A DNA stretch of 64,000 bases from Aquariibacter albus (lineage in GTDB: Bacteria; Pseudomonadota; Gammaproteobacteria; Burkholderiales; Burkholderiaceae_C). The stretch is taken from NCBI RefSeq assembly GCF_014145335.1, contig NZ_JACIVI010000008.1:29687-93686 (forward strand). The letters run 5' to 3'. The notes below the pieces were generated by a model that was not told where the DNA came from, made no database searches, and saw nothing but the letters and a program-made list of their open reading frames with translations. The position numbers were made by a program, and so were the translations under genes. Shown here one piece after another: positions 16,616-24,902 of this stretch. Every line of letters starts with the position of its first letter. Within the stretch, counting starts at the first letter, position 1.

Positions 16616-16936
16616 TCAGGCGGGCGAGCTCAGCTTGAGGCCGACGATGCCGGCCACGATCAGGCCCAGGCTGATCAGGCGCCCGGCCGTCGCCGGTTCG
16701 CCGAACAGCAGCATGCCGAGCAGGGCCGTGCCGACCGCGCCGATGCCGACCCAGATCGCATAGGCGGTGCCGACGGGCAGCGACTTCATCGCCAGGCCCA
16801 GCAGCAGGACGCTGCCGACCATCGCCCCCAGCGTCAGCACGCTGGGCAGCCAGCGGCTGAAGCCCTCGGTGTACTTCAGGCCGATGGCCCAGCCCATTTC
16901 GAGCAGACCGGCGATCAGGAGGAGGAACCAGGCCAT
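16616..16936 (-). CDS. sugE: SMR-family exporter, SugE/Gdx type
   Basis: This 106-residue protein has four membrane helices. The essential Glu13 is in '[18 protein letters not shown]', and helix 3 is '[19 protein letters not shown]', which fits the SugE/Gdx branch that exports guanidinium rather than the broad-spectrum EmrE branch. It acts as a dual-topology dimer in the inner membrane. I looked for a guanidine riboswitch upstream and found only a GC-rich hairpin (GGCGCCC-TCACC-GGGCGCC) without the expected motifs. Physiological substrate is inferred from family, not shown. Confidence 0.9.
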   Translation of the reverse strand: MAWFLLLIAGLLEMGWAIGLKYTEGFSRWLPSVLTLGAMVGSVLLLGLAMKSLPVGTAYAIWVGIGAVGTALLGMLLFGEPATAGRLISLGLIVAGIVGLKLSSPA

Positions 16937-17024
16937 GGGGTGTCCGGTGAGCAGGGCAGACGGCGCCCGGTGAGGGCGCCGATGCAGGCTTCGCGCCAGC
17001 CCGGGCGGCGGGGCGCGTCGGGCC

Positions 17025-17258
17025 TCAGCAGCGGCCGGAGCGGCGGCTGCGCGGCTGGAGCTTGTCGAGCTCGGCCAGGCGTTCCTTGAGCAGCAGCATC
17101 AGGGTACGGGCATGCTCCACGGGCAGGCGCAGCGTGCTGTCGGCGCTGTCCTCGCCGGCCTTGCGCGGCAGCACCAGGGCCTGCAGGCCGATGTCGATCG
17201 CGCCCTTGTCATGGCGGGCGGAGACGAGGCGCTGCACCTCGATGTCATAGGTCTTCAC
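17025..17258 (-). CDS. Small conserved hypothetical protein (77 aa, GTG start)
   Basis: The 77-residue frame starts at GTG (17258), immediately followed by '[20 protein letters not shown]'. A central '[19 protein letters not shown]' and helix '[20 protein letters not shown]' follow, ending in a basic, Cys-terminated tail. Amphipathic composition and codon use look genuinely coding, and the frame stops sharply before the SMR gene. No signal peptide or membrane segment is seen. I believe similar small proteins are found next to hydroxypyruvate isomerase genes in related bacteria, but cannot assign a function. The start lacks an obvious ribosome-binding site. Confidence 0.6.
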   Translation of the reverse strand: MKTYDIEVQRLVSARHDKGAIDIGLQALVLPRKAGEDSADSTLRLPVEHARTLMLLLKERLAELDKLQPRSRRSGRC

Positions 17259-17366
17259 GGACGGGCTCGGTGGCTGGAATGAGGCCGATTGTCGGAGCCC
17301 GCGGGCGGGGCCGGCCGCGGCTTTGGGCATGATCCCGGCCTGCCTGCTCCTTTCGCCCGCGCTGCC

Positions 17367-18206
17367 ATGCCCCGCTTTGCCGCCAACCTGTCGATGCTCT
17401 ACACCGAGTGGCCGCTGCTGCAGCGCCCGCAGGCGGCGGCCGAGGACGGCTTCGAAGGCCTGGAGATCCAGTTTCCCTATACCGAGCCGGTGGCCGCCTG
17501 GCAGGACGCCCTGGCGGCCGCCGGCCGGCCGCTGGTCTTGATGAATGCGCCGGTGGCCGGTCGCACGCCGGCCGAGGCGGCGGCGGCCTGGACCGCCGGC
17601 GAGCGCGGCGTGGCGGCGCTGCCGGGCCGCGAGGACGAGTTCCGCGCCGGCTTCGACCTGGCCTGCCAGTACGCCCTGGCCCTGGGCGTGCCGCGCCTGC
17701 ACGTGCTGGCCGGTTGCCTGCCGCCCGGTGCGCAGCGCAGCGAGCTGCAACCCACCTACCTCGCCAATCTGCGCTGGGCGGCCGAGCGCCTGCGCGGCAG
17801 CGGCCTGACGCTGCTGATCGAGCCGATCAATCTGCGCGACATGCCCGGCTACTTCCTGAACCGCCAGGACCATGGCCACGAGATCCTCGACCTGCTTGAA
17901 GCCGGCGGCCTCCAGCCCGAGGCCGACGGCCGCCGCCTGGTGCAGGTGCAGATGGACCTCTACCACGCCCAGGTCGTCGAGGGGGACATCAGCCGCAAGC
18001 TGGAACGCTGGCTGGGAAGCGGCCGCGTCGGCCACCTGCAGATCGCCGCGGTGCCCGACCGCGGCGAGCCCGATGCCGGCGAGCTGCACCATCCGCACCT
18101 CTTCCGTCTGATCGACGCCCTGGGCTGGACGGGCTGGGTGGGCGCCGAATACCGGCCGCGCGCCGGCACGCGGGCCGGGCTGGGCTGGCGCCACGCGGCG
18201 GGCTGA
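17367..18206 (+). CDS. hyi: Hydroxypyruvate isomerase-like TIM-barrel protein
   Basis: The 279-residue protein starts at 17367, where the sequence immediately gives the family N-terminus 'RFAANLSMLYTEWPLLQRP'. Other family signatures are 'GLEIQFPY', 'LLIEPINLRDMPGYFLN' (metal-ligand Glu) and 'QVQMDLYHAQVVEGD', with 'HLQIAAVPDRGEPDAGE' near the C-terminus. Hyi interconverts hydroxypyruvate and tartronate semialdehyde in glyoxylate metabolism. The window also has malate synthase (aceB), but not nearby. It is slightly longer than E. coli Hyi (258 residues). Confidence 0.9.
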   Translation: MPRFAANLSMLYTEWPLLQRPQAAAEDGFEGLEIQFPYTEPVAAWQDALAAAGRPLVLMNAPVAGRTPAEAAAAWTAGERGVAALPGREDEFRAGFDLACQYALALGVPRLHVLAGCLPPGAQRSELQPTYLANLRWAAERLRGSGLTLLIEPINLRDMPGYFLNRQDHGHEILDLLEAGGLQPEADGRRLVQVQMDLYHAQVVEGDISRKLERWLGSGRVGHLQIAAVPDRGEPDAGELHHPHLFRLIDALGWTGWVGAEYRPRAGTRAGLGWRHAAG

Positions 18207-18214
18207 GCCCGGGC

Positions 18215-19171
18215 TCAGGGCCGGTCCGGGGCCTGCAGCGCCTCGGTCGCGCCGGGCGGGGCAGGCTGCGTGTCGAGATGGCAATCCCGCTGGGCCCGGT
18301 CGGCCGCGATGGCCGCTTCCAGCGTGTCCTGCAGGCTGTGCAGGCTGAGGAAGACCGCGCGCGGGCCGCCCGGCGCCTCGCGGCGCGAGACCACCATGCC
18401 GCCGATCCGCCACTGCGCCGGGTCGTCCGGATCGGCGGCCGGGCCGTCGGCTGCCTGCGCCTGCCGCAGCGGCCCGTAGAGCAGCGGCCCGCCCGACTGG
18501 CCGGCCGCGCCGCGGCAGCTGGAGCGCCAGCCGCCGAAGGGTGCGTCGTGCTCGCCGGTGGCGCAGGGTGCTTCCAGCACCGCGCGCGGTTCGGGCCCGG
18601 GCTTGGCGACGTCGGCCGGCAGGCCCAGCAGGCGCAGCGGCTGGCCCTTGCGCGGCGCCTGGCCGGCCAGGCGTTCGGGGGGCAGCGCGCGGCCGGGCTG
18701 GGCGGTGTCCAGGCGCAGCAGGGCCCAGTCCTGGTGGCTGCCCATGATCTGACCGACGGCGATCACCTCGGCCTCGCCCCGCGCCGGGAGCTGGCCCTCG
18801 CGCCGGGCCATCTGCCAGCGCACGCGGGCGCCGAGCGGGCTGTCGAAGCTGAAGACCGGGTCGCCGCCCGCGCCCGGCGTGGCGGCATTCACGCCGTGCC
18901 GCACCGTCAGGCCGTAGCGGCCGGGGCAATCGGCCTGCGGCCACAGGAAGCCGGTGCTGAGCAGCTCGTTGATGGGTCGCCCGTCCAGCCAGGCACCCTG
19001 CACCTGGAAGAGTGCGGCCACCGCTTCGCGCACGGCCGGCAGCACCGGATCGGGCGTGGCGGCGGGCTGGGCCTGTGCGGCGCCGGCACCCAGCAGCAGG
19101 CCCAGCAGGGCCGCCGCCAGGCCGGCGCTGCCCGATGCCGGCGGGGGCCTGCGGGCCGGGCGTGCCGCCAT
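18215..19171 (-). CDS. Secreted trypsin-like serine protease (S1 family)
   Basis: The 318-residue protein has a signal peptide ('GLAAALLGLLLGAGAAQAQ'). The catalytic triad can be read as His92 ('TVRHGVN'), Asp148 ('HQDWALLRLD') and Ser226 in 'GAAGQSGGPLL'. Four Cys residues could make disulfides (positions 82, 203, 219 and near the end). It is probably periplasmic or secreted. It lacks PDZ domains, so it is not a DegP/HtrA protein. Its ATG shares one base with the stop of xdhC (TGATG), meaning the two genes are coupled, though a functional link is not obvious. Confidence 0.83.
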   Translation of the reverse strand: MAARPARRPPPASGSAGLAAALLGLLLGAGAAQAQPAATPDPVLPAVREAVAALFQVQGAWLDGRPINELLSTGFLWPQADCPGRYGLTVRHGVNAATPGAGGDPVFSFDSPLGARVRWQMARREGQLPARGEAEVIAVGQIMGSHQDWALLRLDTAQPGRALPPERLAGQAPRKGQPLRLLGLPADVAKPGPEPRAVLEAPCATGEHDAPFGGWRSSCRGAAGQSGGPLLYGPLRQAQAADGPAADPDDPAQWRIGGMVVSRREAPGGPRAVFLSLHSLQDTLEAAIAADRAQRDCHLDTQPAPPGATEALQAPDRP

Positions 19172-20220
19172 CAGGCGTCCAGGCCCTGGCAGGCCGCTGG
19201 CAGGCCCTGGCCCAGCCGCAGCGCGTCGCGGCCCTGCAGGCCGGCCGGCAGTTCGGCGCCGTAGCGCACAGCCGTCATCTCGGCCAGGATGGCCACGGCG
19301 ATCTCGGGCGGCGTGCGCGCGCCCAGGCGCAGGCCGATCGGCCCGTGCAGGCGCGCGAGCTGCGCCGCGCTCAGGCCGAAGTGCTCGGCCAGCCGCGCCT
19401 GCCGCTTGCGCTGGTTCAGGGCCGAGCCGAGCGCGCCGACGTAGAAGGCCGGCGAGGCCAGGGCCTCCATCAGCGCGAGGTCGTCGAGCTTGGGGTCGTG
19501 CGTCAGCGCGACGATGGCGGTGTGCGCATCGGGCTTCATCGCGAGCACCACGTCGTCCGGCATGCCCGGCACGAGGGGCGCATTCACCACCGGCCAGCCG
19601 CCGGCATGCTCCTCGCGCGGATCGCAGACGCTGACCGCGTAGCCGAGCGCGACGGCCATCTCCGCCAGGTAGCGGCCGAGCTGACCGGCACCGATGATCA
19701 GCAGCCGCCAGGACGGGCCGTGGGTGCTGACCAGGCTGCCGCGCCCGTCCTCGGCGGTCTCGTCCAGCCAGGTGCCGTCGGGCGCCTCGCCGGCCAGGGC
19801 CTGGAGCTGCACCCGGCCGTCGGCCAGGCTCAGGCGGCGCTGCATGCGCTCGCCGGCGGCCAGGCGCGCGAGCAGCTCGTCGAGCGCCGACTGCAGCCCC
19901 AGCGGCTCCATCACCAGCGCCACCGTGCCGCCGCAGGGCAGGCCGAAACGCGCCGCCTCCTCGCCGCTCACGCCGTAGCGCAGGCGCTCGGGTCCCCGGG
20001 CCGCCAGGCGGCCTTCGCGCATGCGCAGTACCAGGTCGTCCTCGATGCAGCCGCCGGAGACCGAGCCCGCCAGGCGGCCGTCGTCGCGCAGCGCCAGCAG
20101 CGCCCCGACCGGCCGCGGCGCCGAGCCCCAGGTCCGCACCACGGTGCCGAGCACCACCCGGTGGCCCTGCGCCATCCAGGCCTGCGCCTCGCGCAGCACC
20201 TCAAGGTCCATGTTGTCCAT
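19171..20220 (-). CDS. xdhC: XdhC-family protein (molybdenum-cofactor insertion chaperone)
   Basis: This 349-residue protein has an N-terminal XdhC/CoxI domain ('AWMAQGHRVVLGTVVRTWGS', 'RLAGSVSGGCIEDDLVLRM') and a C-terminal Rossmann domain starting 'RLLIIGAGQLGRYLAEMAVA'. XdhC binds molybdenum cofactor, promotes its sulfuration and delivers it to xanthine-dehydrogenase-type enzymes; none is encoded in this window. The start at 20220 was chosen over 20277 because it begins at the conserved N-terminal helix, but the upstream one cannot be excluded. It is divergent from a cupin gene with less than 100 bp between starts. Confidence 0.88.
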   Translation of the reverse strand: MDNMDLEVLREAQAWMAQGHRVVLGTVVRTWGSAPRPVGALLALRDDGRLAGSVSGGCIEDDLVLRMREGRLAARGPERLRYGVSGEEAARFGLPCGGTVALVMEPLGLQSALDELLARLAAGERMQRRLSLADGRVQLQALAGEAPDGTWLDETAEDGRGSLVSTHGPSWRLLIIGAGQLGRYLAEMAVALGYAVSVCDPREEHAGGWPVVNAPLVPGMPDDVVLAMKPDAHTAIVALTHDPKLDDLALMEALASPAFYVGALGSALNQRKRQARLAEHFGLSAAQLARLHGPIGLRLGARTPPEIAVAILAEMTAVRYGAELPAGLQGRDALRLGQGLPAACQGLDA

Positions 20221-20315
20221 GGCGGGATCATGCCGCGCGCCCGCCCGTCCGTGCCGCGCTGCGGGTATGCGCGGCACACTGCGGCGCCCTTGTCTGCCGT
20301 CCCAGGCCCGCCGCC

Positions 20316-20699
20316 ATGCCCCTCATCAAGTTCGGCGCCACGCCGCCCGCCACCGCCCCGGACATCGACCATCCGCGCCCGGAGCGCCTGCTGCAAGGCC
20401 GTCCGCGCCGCGAGACCTGGAACCTGGCCAGCCCGGCCGTGGCCGGCGCGCAGATGGATGCCGGCCTGTGGCGCTGCGAGCCCGGCCACTGGCGCATCGC
20501 CCTGGACGCCGACTGCAGCGAGCTCTTCACCGTGCTGGCCGGCCGCTGCCGCGTGCACGACGAGGCCGGTGGCTTCGAGGAGGTCGGCCCGGGCGAGGCC
20601 CTGATCCTGCCGCCCGGCTTCCGCGGCAGCTTCGAGGTGCTGGAGACGCTGACCAAGAGCTACGCCATCCTCTCGGCCGCGTCGACGCCGGCGGCCTGA
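20316..20699 (+). CDS. Cupin-domain protein (DUF861-like)
   Basis: The 127-residue protein is a single cupin barrel. 'TWNLASPAVAGAQMDAGLWR', 'CSELFTVLAGRCRVHDEAGG' and 'VGPGEALILPPGFRGSFEVL' match the short cupin_3/DUF861 type related to ureidoglycine aminohydrolase and sugar or amino-acid-binding cupins. The canonical His-rich metal set is reduced, as in many DUF861 proteins. It is convergent with the PcaC–PcaD fusion gene. Function unknown. Confidence 0.8.
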   Translation: MPLIKFGATPPATAPDIDHPRPERLLQGRPRRETWNLASPAVAGAQMDAGLWRCEPGHWRIALDADCSELFTVLAGRCRVHDEAGGFEEVGPGEALILPPGFRGSFEVLETLTKSYAILSAASTPAA

Positions 20700-20749
20700 A
20701 CGGCCCGCGGCCATCGGTTGTCAGGCCGCCGGGCGACGGGCCCGGCCGG

Positions 20750-22021
20750 TCAGTCCCGCGCGTCCAGCCAGCCTTGAACGGCCTGGGCGAAGGCCTGGGG
20801 CTGCTCGATCACGCCCAGGTGCGCCGCCTCGGCCAGCACCTGGAGCTGCGCGCCCGGGATGGCGGCGGCCAGGGCCTGGTGGCCGGCCACGGACAGGCTC
20901 GGATCCTCGGCGCCTGCGATCACCAGGGTGGGCATGGCGATCTGCGGCAGGCGCGCGGCGGTGTCGTGGCCGGCCACCGCGCGCAGGGCGGCCAGGTAGC
21001 CGCTGCAGTCGGTGCGCGCCAGGCGGCGCTGCCAGCGGGCCACGGTGGCCGGGTTGCGTTCGCGGAAGCCGGGGGTGAACCAGCGCTGCATCGCGGCTTC
21101 GGCCGTCGCCTCCAGGTGGCCGGCGGCCTCGATGGCGGCGGCGCGCTCGGCCCAGCTGGCCGCCTGCGCGGGGTCGCCCGCGCTGGTGTGGGCCAGCACC
21201 AGGCCCTTGAGCAGCTCGGGCCGGCGCAGGGCCAGCTCCTGCCCCACCATGCCGCCCAGCGAGAGGCCGACGAAGACCACCGGGCCGCAGCCGAACTCGG
21301 CCTGCAGCTCCTCGATCAGGCGGCTCGCGTCATCGGCCAGTGCGGCCATGCTGAGCGCCGGGCCAGCCGGCAGCTCGCTGCCGCCGTGGCCGCGGTGGTC
21401 GTAGCAGACGACGCGGCAATCGCTGGCCAGGCGGTTGGCCAGGCCGTCCCACAGGCTGCTGTCGGCACCGAGCGCATGGGCCATCACCACGGTGTGGCGG
21501 GGGGTGTCGACATCGCGCGCCTCGCGCACCGTGTAGTGCAGCGCCGGCCTGCCCGCCGTGCGGCGTTGCGCGCCGACGCCGGGGTGCACGGTGTCGGCGG
21601 CCGAGCGTGGCGGCAGCTCGTGGCCCAGCTCGCGCAGCAGCTTGACCGTGGTGGCCATGGCCGTGTTGGCCGCCGGCACGCCGGCGTAGATGGCGACCTG
21701 CATCAGCACCTCCTTGACCTCCTCGGGGCTCAGGCGGGTGGCCGGATCGCCCATGCCCAGCGAGGCGCGGGTGTGCAGGGTGAACTCGTCCCAGCGGCCC
21801 AGGGCGCTGGTCACGGCCAGCACGATCACGCGGCGGGTCTTGGGGTCCAGGCCGGGACGGCCCCAGATCTCGTGCCAGGCGTAGCGGGTGATGAAGTTCT
21901 GGAAATCGGCGTTGAAGGCGTTGGCATTCGGCACCGAGGCGTCGACCCAGGCGTCACCCAGGATCTGCCGGCGGTTGCGCATGCCGCGTTCGATGTCGTG
22001 GTCGTAGGGATCGTGGCTCAT
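20750..22021 (-). CDS. PcaC–PcaD fusion: 4-carboxymuconolactone decarboxylase / 3-oxoadipate enol-lactonase
   Basis: This 423-residue bifunctional enzyme starts at the ATG at 22021. Residues ~1–125 are the carboxymuconolactone decarboxylase, including 'HEIWGRPGLDPKTRRVIVLA' and 'ALGRWDEFTLHTRASLGMG'. Residues ~160–423 are an alpha/beta hydrolase with 'HALGADSSLWDGLA', nucleophile 'VGLSLGGMVGQ', Asp in 'VIAGAEDPS' and His in 'LAEAAHLGV'. These catalyse consecutive steps of the protocatechuate branch of the beta-ketoadipate pathway. In actinobacterial PcaL the order is, as I recall, lactonase first; here the decarboxylase is first. No other pca genes are seen nearby. Confidence 0.88.
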   Translation of the reverse strand: MSHDPYDHDIERGMRNRRQILGDAWVDASVPNANAFNADFQNFITRYAWHEIWGRPGLDPKTRRVIVLAVTSALGRWDEFTLHTRASLGMGDPATRLSPEEVKEVLMQVAIYAGVPAANTAMATTVKLLRELGHELPPRSAADTVHPGVGAQRRTAGRPALHYTVREARDVDTPRHTVVMAHALGADSSLWDGLANRLASDCRVVCYDHRGHGGSELPAGPALSMAALADDASRLIEELQAEFGCGPVVFVGLSLGGMVGQELALRRPELLKGLVLAHTSAGDPAQAASWAERAAAIEAAGHLEATAEAAMQRWFTPGFRERNPATVARWQRRLARTDCSGYLAALRAVAGHDTAARLPQIAMPTLVIAGAEDPSLSVAGHQALAAAIPGAQLQVLAEAAHLGVIEQPQAFAQAVQGWLDARD

Positions 22022-22085
22022 GGGGTCCGGCGGGCGGGGGCAGGGAAGGACGAAGGGCTGCATTTTCGCGGCCTGCCCGCTGCGC

Positions 22086-22091
22086 TAAGGT
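22086..22091 (+). promoter_or_regulatory. -10-like TAAGGT 6 nt before rlpA
   Basis: The hexamer is a weak match to the -10 consensus. It sits exactly 6 nt before the ATG at 22098, the spacing seen at other genes here. Confidence 0.3.
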
Positions 22092-22097
22092 GGCGGC

Positions 22098-23078
22098 ATG
22101 CCCTGCCGTGTCCGCCCCGCCGTTCAGCCCGCCCTTCCCGCCTGGGCCCCGGGCCTGATGGCCCTGCTGCTGGCGGCCTGCGCCAGCAGCCCCGAGCCCG
22201 CCCGGTCCGGTCGCGACGGTCCCGGCGAGCGCAGCGCCGCCGAGCTGGCCGACCTGCCCGATGCGGTGCCGCGGGTCGAGCGCCTGCGCGTCGGCGGGCC
22301 GAACAAGCCCTACACCGTGCTCGGCCAGAGCTACACGCCGGAGACCGAGGACGTGCCGCTGGTCGAGCGTGGCCTGGCCTCCTGGTACGGCCGCAAGTTC
22401 CATGGCCTGCCGACCGCCAGCGGCGAGATCTTCGACATGCATGCGATGAGCGCCGCCCACCGCACCATGCCCCTGCCGAGCTACGCCCGCGTGCGCAACC
22501 CGCGCAACGGCCGCGAGATCATCGTCCGCGTCAACGACCGCGGGCCCTTCCATCCGGACCGCATCATCGACCTGAGCTATGCGGCCGCCGTCAAGCTGGG
22601 CGTGCAGCGGGGCGTCGCGCTGGTCGAGGTCGAGCGGCTCACCCACGAAGTCATCCGCAGCGGCAGCTGGCGGCGTGATGCCACGCCACCCGCCGAGCCC
22701 CCCACGCTGAGCGCGGCTGCCGCGCCGCCCCCTGAGCGGCTGCAGGGCCTGCCCGCGGAATCGGCTCCGGAACCAGCCGCTCCCGCGCCCCCGTCCCGGC
22801 CGGCCGAAGCGGCCCTGGCGGTTGAAGCCTCACCGGGCAGCGCGCTGCGCCTGTGGCTGCAGTTCGGTGCCTTCCGGGAGCGGGCCGGTGCCGAAGGCTT
22901 CAGCCAGCAGCTGCAAAGCCTGCTGCTGGAGCTCGCGGCCCCGCTGGTCATCCGCAGCGCCGATGGCTGGCACCGCGTGCTGGCCGGGCCCTATCCCAGC
23001 CGCGAGCTGGCCCTGCGTGACCAGCGCGGCAGTGCCAGCCGACTGTCCAGTCCGCCGCGGCTGGTCGAGCGGCCCTGA
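22098..23078 (+). CDS. rlpA: RlpA-like septal-ring lytic transglycosylase lipoprotein with SPOR domain
   Basis: The 326-residue protein has a lipoprotein signal with 'LLLAACASS'. The double-psi beta-barrel domain carries the RlpA hallmark 'GLASWYGRKFHGLPTASGE', then 'AHRTMPLPSYARVRNPRNGR' and 'VNDRGPFHPDRIIDLSYAAA' with the catalytic-type Asp and His. A Pro/Ala linker leads to a C-terminal SPOR domain ('LWLQFGAFRERAGAEGFSQQ') that binds denuded peptidoglycan at division sites. RlpA cleaves naked glycan strands during cell separation in some species. Lipobox and both domains are intact. Confidence 0.93.
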   Translation: MPCRVRPAVQPALPAWAPGLMALLLAACASSPEPARSGRDGPGERSAAELADLPDAVPRVERLRVGGPNKPYTVLGQSYTPETEDVPLVERGLASWYGRKFHGLPTASGEIFDMHAMSAAHRTMPLPSYARVRNPRNGREIIVRVNDRGPFHPDRIIDLSYAAAVKLGVQRGVALVEVERLTHEVIRSGSWRRDATPPAEPPTLSAAAAPPPERLQGLPAESAPEPAAPAPPSRPAEAALAVEASPGSALRLWLQFGAFRERAGAEGFSQQLQSLLLELAAPLVIRSADGWHRVLAGPYPSRELALRDQRGSASRLSSPPRLVERP

Positions 23079-23237
23079 GGCTTGGTGTGGCTCTCCTACA
23101 GGCGGCACTTGAGCCGATAGGGAACCTCTGAGCCGTGCAATACTCGATGACAGATGAGCTCGCAGTCATCCACCTGCTTACCCGCAAGGTCTGTACGCTG
23201 TTCGGCCCGGGGCCGCCGGAGATGCATTAAGCGTTTG

Positions 23238-24902
23238 ATGGCGCTCGCCCTCGGTGGCAGCCTGGCGGACAGGGCGGGAGCGGCTGGTCGCTCAGGGGCA
23301 ATGCGACCGAGCACCGCCCTCCCGCACGCATCCGTTCAACGTCAGAGAGCGGCGCGCTGGTTGAGTTTCTGCACTTTCGGGCCGACCTCCGCAGACTTGG
23401 ACGCGGTTGAAGCGCATGGCCCTGCAGCATGGCTTGAGCTTCAGCTGAATGCACCGCCCAGCCTATCCGTCACGGACTGGATCGAACGCAAGGGCCCGCC
23501 CGGATTCGAGGAGCCGCAGGTTCCGGTCTTTATCTCGACGCGGGTCCGCGCCATCGACTGGAAGTGCATTTGGGCACCTGACATGGTGCGGCAGCGAGTG
23601 AGCTACGCCCTGTCCCAGATCCTCGTCGTGTCCGAACTGGGGACAAACCGAACGGTGCCCTTCGCGCTGGCTAATTTCTGGGACATCCTGAATCGGGGTG
23701 CGACCGGCAACTTCCGCGATCTGCTGCGTGAAGTCAGCCAGAGCCTGGACATGGCCTCGTATCTCACCTATCTCAACAATCGCAAGGCCGATCTGCGGAC
23801 TGGGCGGCAGCCTGACGAGAACTACGCACGCGAGCTGATGCAGCTCTTCACCCTTGGTCTCTGGGAACTCAACGAAGACGGTAGCCTGCGCAGGGACGCG
23901 GCGGGCCGGCTCATTCCCACCTATGACCAAGACGACGTGATCCAGCTCGCGCGGGTCTTCACAGGTTGGTATTCCCCAGGCCCTGACCAGCAAGGCCGAA
24001 CCCTGGGCTTCGGGGTGGACAACACGTCAAGTTACGAGTCCAAAGCATGGGCTCGGCCGCTGGTCGTGGACAGCCGAGAGCACTCGCCCGAGGCCGTTCA
24101 TGGACTGGGCGGCAAGCTGCGGCTGCCTGCCGGGACCGGCGGTATCCAAGCACTGGATGCCGCGCTCGATGTCCTGTTTGAGCACCCGAACTGCCCCCCG
24201 TTCATCGCCCTGAACCTGATCCGTCGTCTGACCACCAGCAACCCGTCTGCTGCCTACGTGAGTCGTGTCAGCAAGGCTTTCAAAGATGACGGTCAAGGCC
24301 GCCGCGGGGAGATGAAAGCCGTGCTGCGCGCGGTCTTCCTTGACCCAGAGGTCCTGCACCCCGATCGGCCTGAGTTCGGTCGGGTTATCGAGCCCTATGT
24401 TCAGGTGATTGGCTTGGCTCGCCTGCTTGGCGCGCACGTTGATGCAAAGCGTCAGCGCTTTGCAGTGTTTACCTTGCATGAGCGCTTCAGCACGCAGAGG
24501 CCGTTCACGGCGCCCTCGGTCTTCAATTTCAACCAGCTTGATTTCTCTCCGCAGGGGCCTGTGCGTGATGCCGGGTGGGTCGCCCCCGAACTTCAGAACT
24601 GCGACGAATACGGTGCGACCCTGAGGTTCAATGGCATGGCTGGTTTCTGCGAAGGGATCGTCCTGCCGGAGGCCCTGTTCGAACGTCTAGCCGACCCCAT
24701 CCACGACGCTGAGCTCGTCGATGCGCAGGCCTTGCTGTTGGCCGGAAGGTTGCTGCCGGCGGACGACCGCGCAGACCTTCTGCGCATCTTGGCCCGCCTA
24801 CCCCGCGGCGCCGGATCCTCGGCCTACCCGGCTCGGGCTTCTGTGCTTCAGGGCATTGCCTGGTTCATCTCCATTCACCCCGACATGGCGGTTCGGCAAT
24901 GA
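23238..24902 (+). CDS. DUF1800-family protein
   Basis: This protein of about 554 residues has its start assigned to ATG 23238, uncertain because no strong ribosome-binding site exists and an in-frame ATG also lies at 23154. The DUF1800 core is clear: 'ARWLSFCTFGPTSADLDAV', 'DMVRQRVSYALSQILVVSEL', 'YARELMQLFTLGLWELNEDG', 'QLARVFTGW' and 'SNPSAAYVSRVSKAFKDDGQ'. It lacks a convincing signal peptide, unlike many family members. It overlaps the DUF1501 gene by ATGA, and this pairing is known in many bacteria but uncharacterised. GC and codon use are visibly lower than in flanking genes, suggesting horizontal acquisition. Confidence 0.8.
   Translation: MALALGGSLADRAGAAGRSGAMRPSTALPHASVQRQRAARWLSFCTFGPTSADLDAVEAHGPAAWLELQLNAPPSLSVTDWIERKGPPGFEEPQVPVFISTRVRAIDWKCIWAPDMVRQRVSYALSQILVVSELGTNRTVPFALANFWDILNRGATGNFRDLLREVSQSLDMASYLTYLNNRKADLRTGRQPDENYARELMQLFTLGLWELNEDGSLRRDAAGRLIPTYDQDDVIQLARVFTGWYSPGPDQQGRTLGFGVDNTSSYESKAWARPLVVDSREHSPEAVHGLGGKLRLPAGTGGIQALDAALDVLFEHPNCPPFIALNLIRRLTTSNPSAAYVSRVSKAFKDDGQGRRGEMKAVLRAVFLDPEVLHPDRPEFGRVIEPYVQVIGLARLLGAHVDAKRQRFAVFTLHERFSTQRPFTAPSVFNFNQLDFSPQGPVRDAGWVAPELQNCDEYGATLRFNGMAGFCEGIVLPEALFERLADPIHDAELVDAQALLLAGRLLPADDRADLLRILARLPRGAGSSAYPARASVLQGIAWFISIHPDMAVRQ

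Noticed and set aside
16937..17024. Guanidine riboswitch upstream of the SugE/Gdx gene
   Set aside because: Only a GC-rich hairpin is present; the conserved loop motifs of guanidine riboswitch classes were not found.
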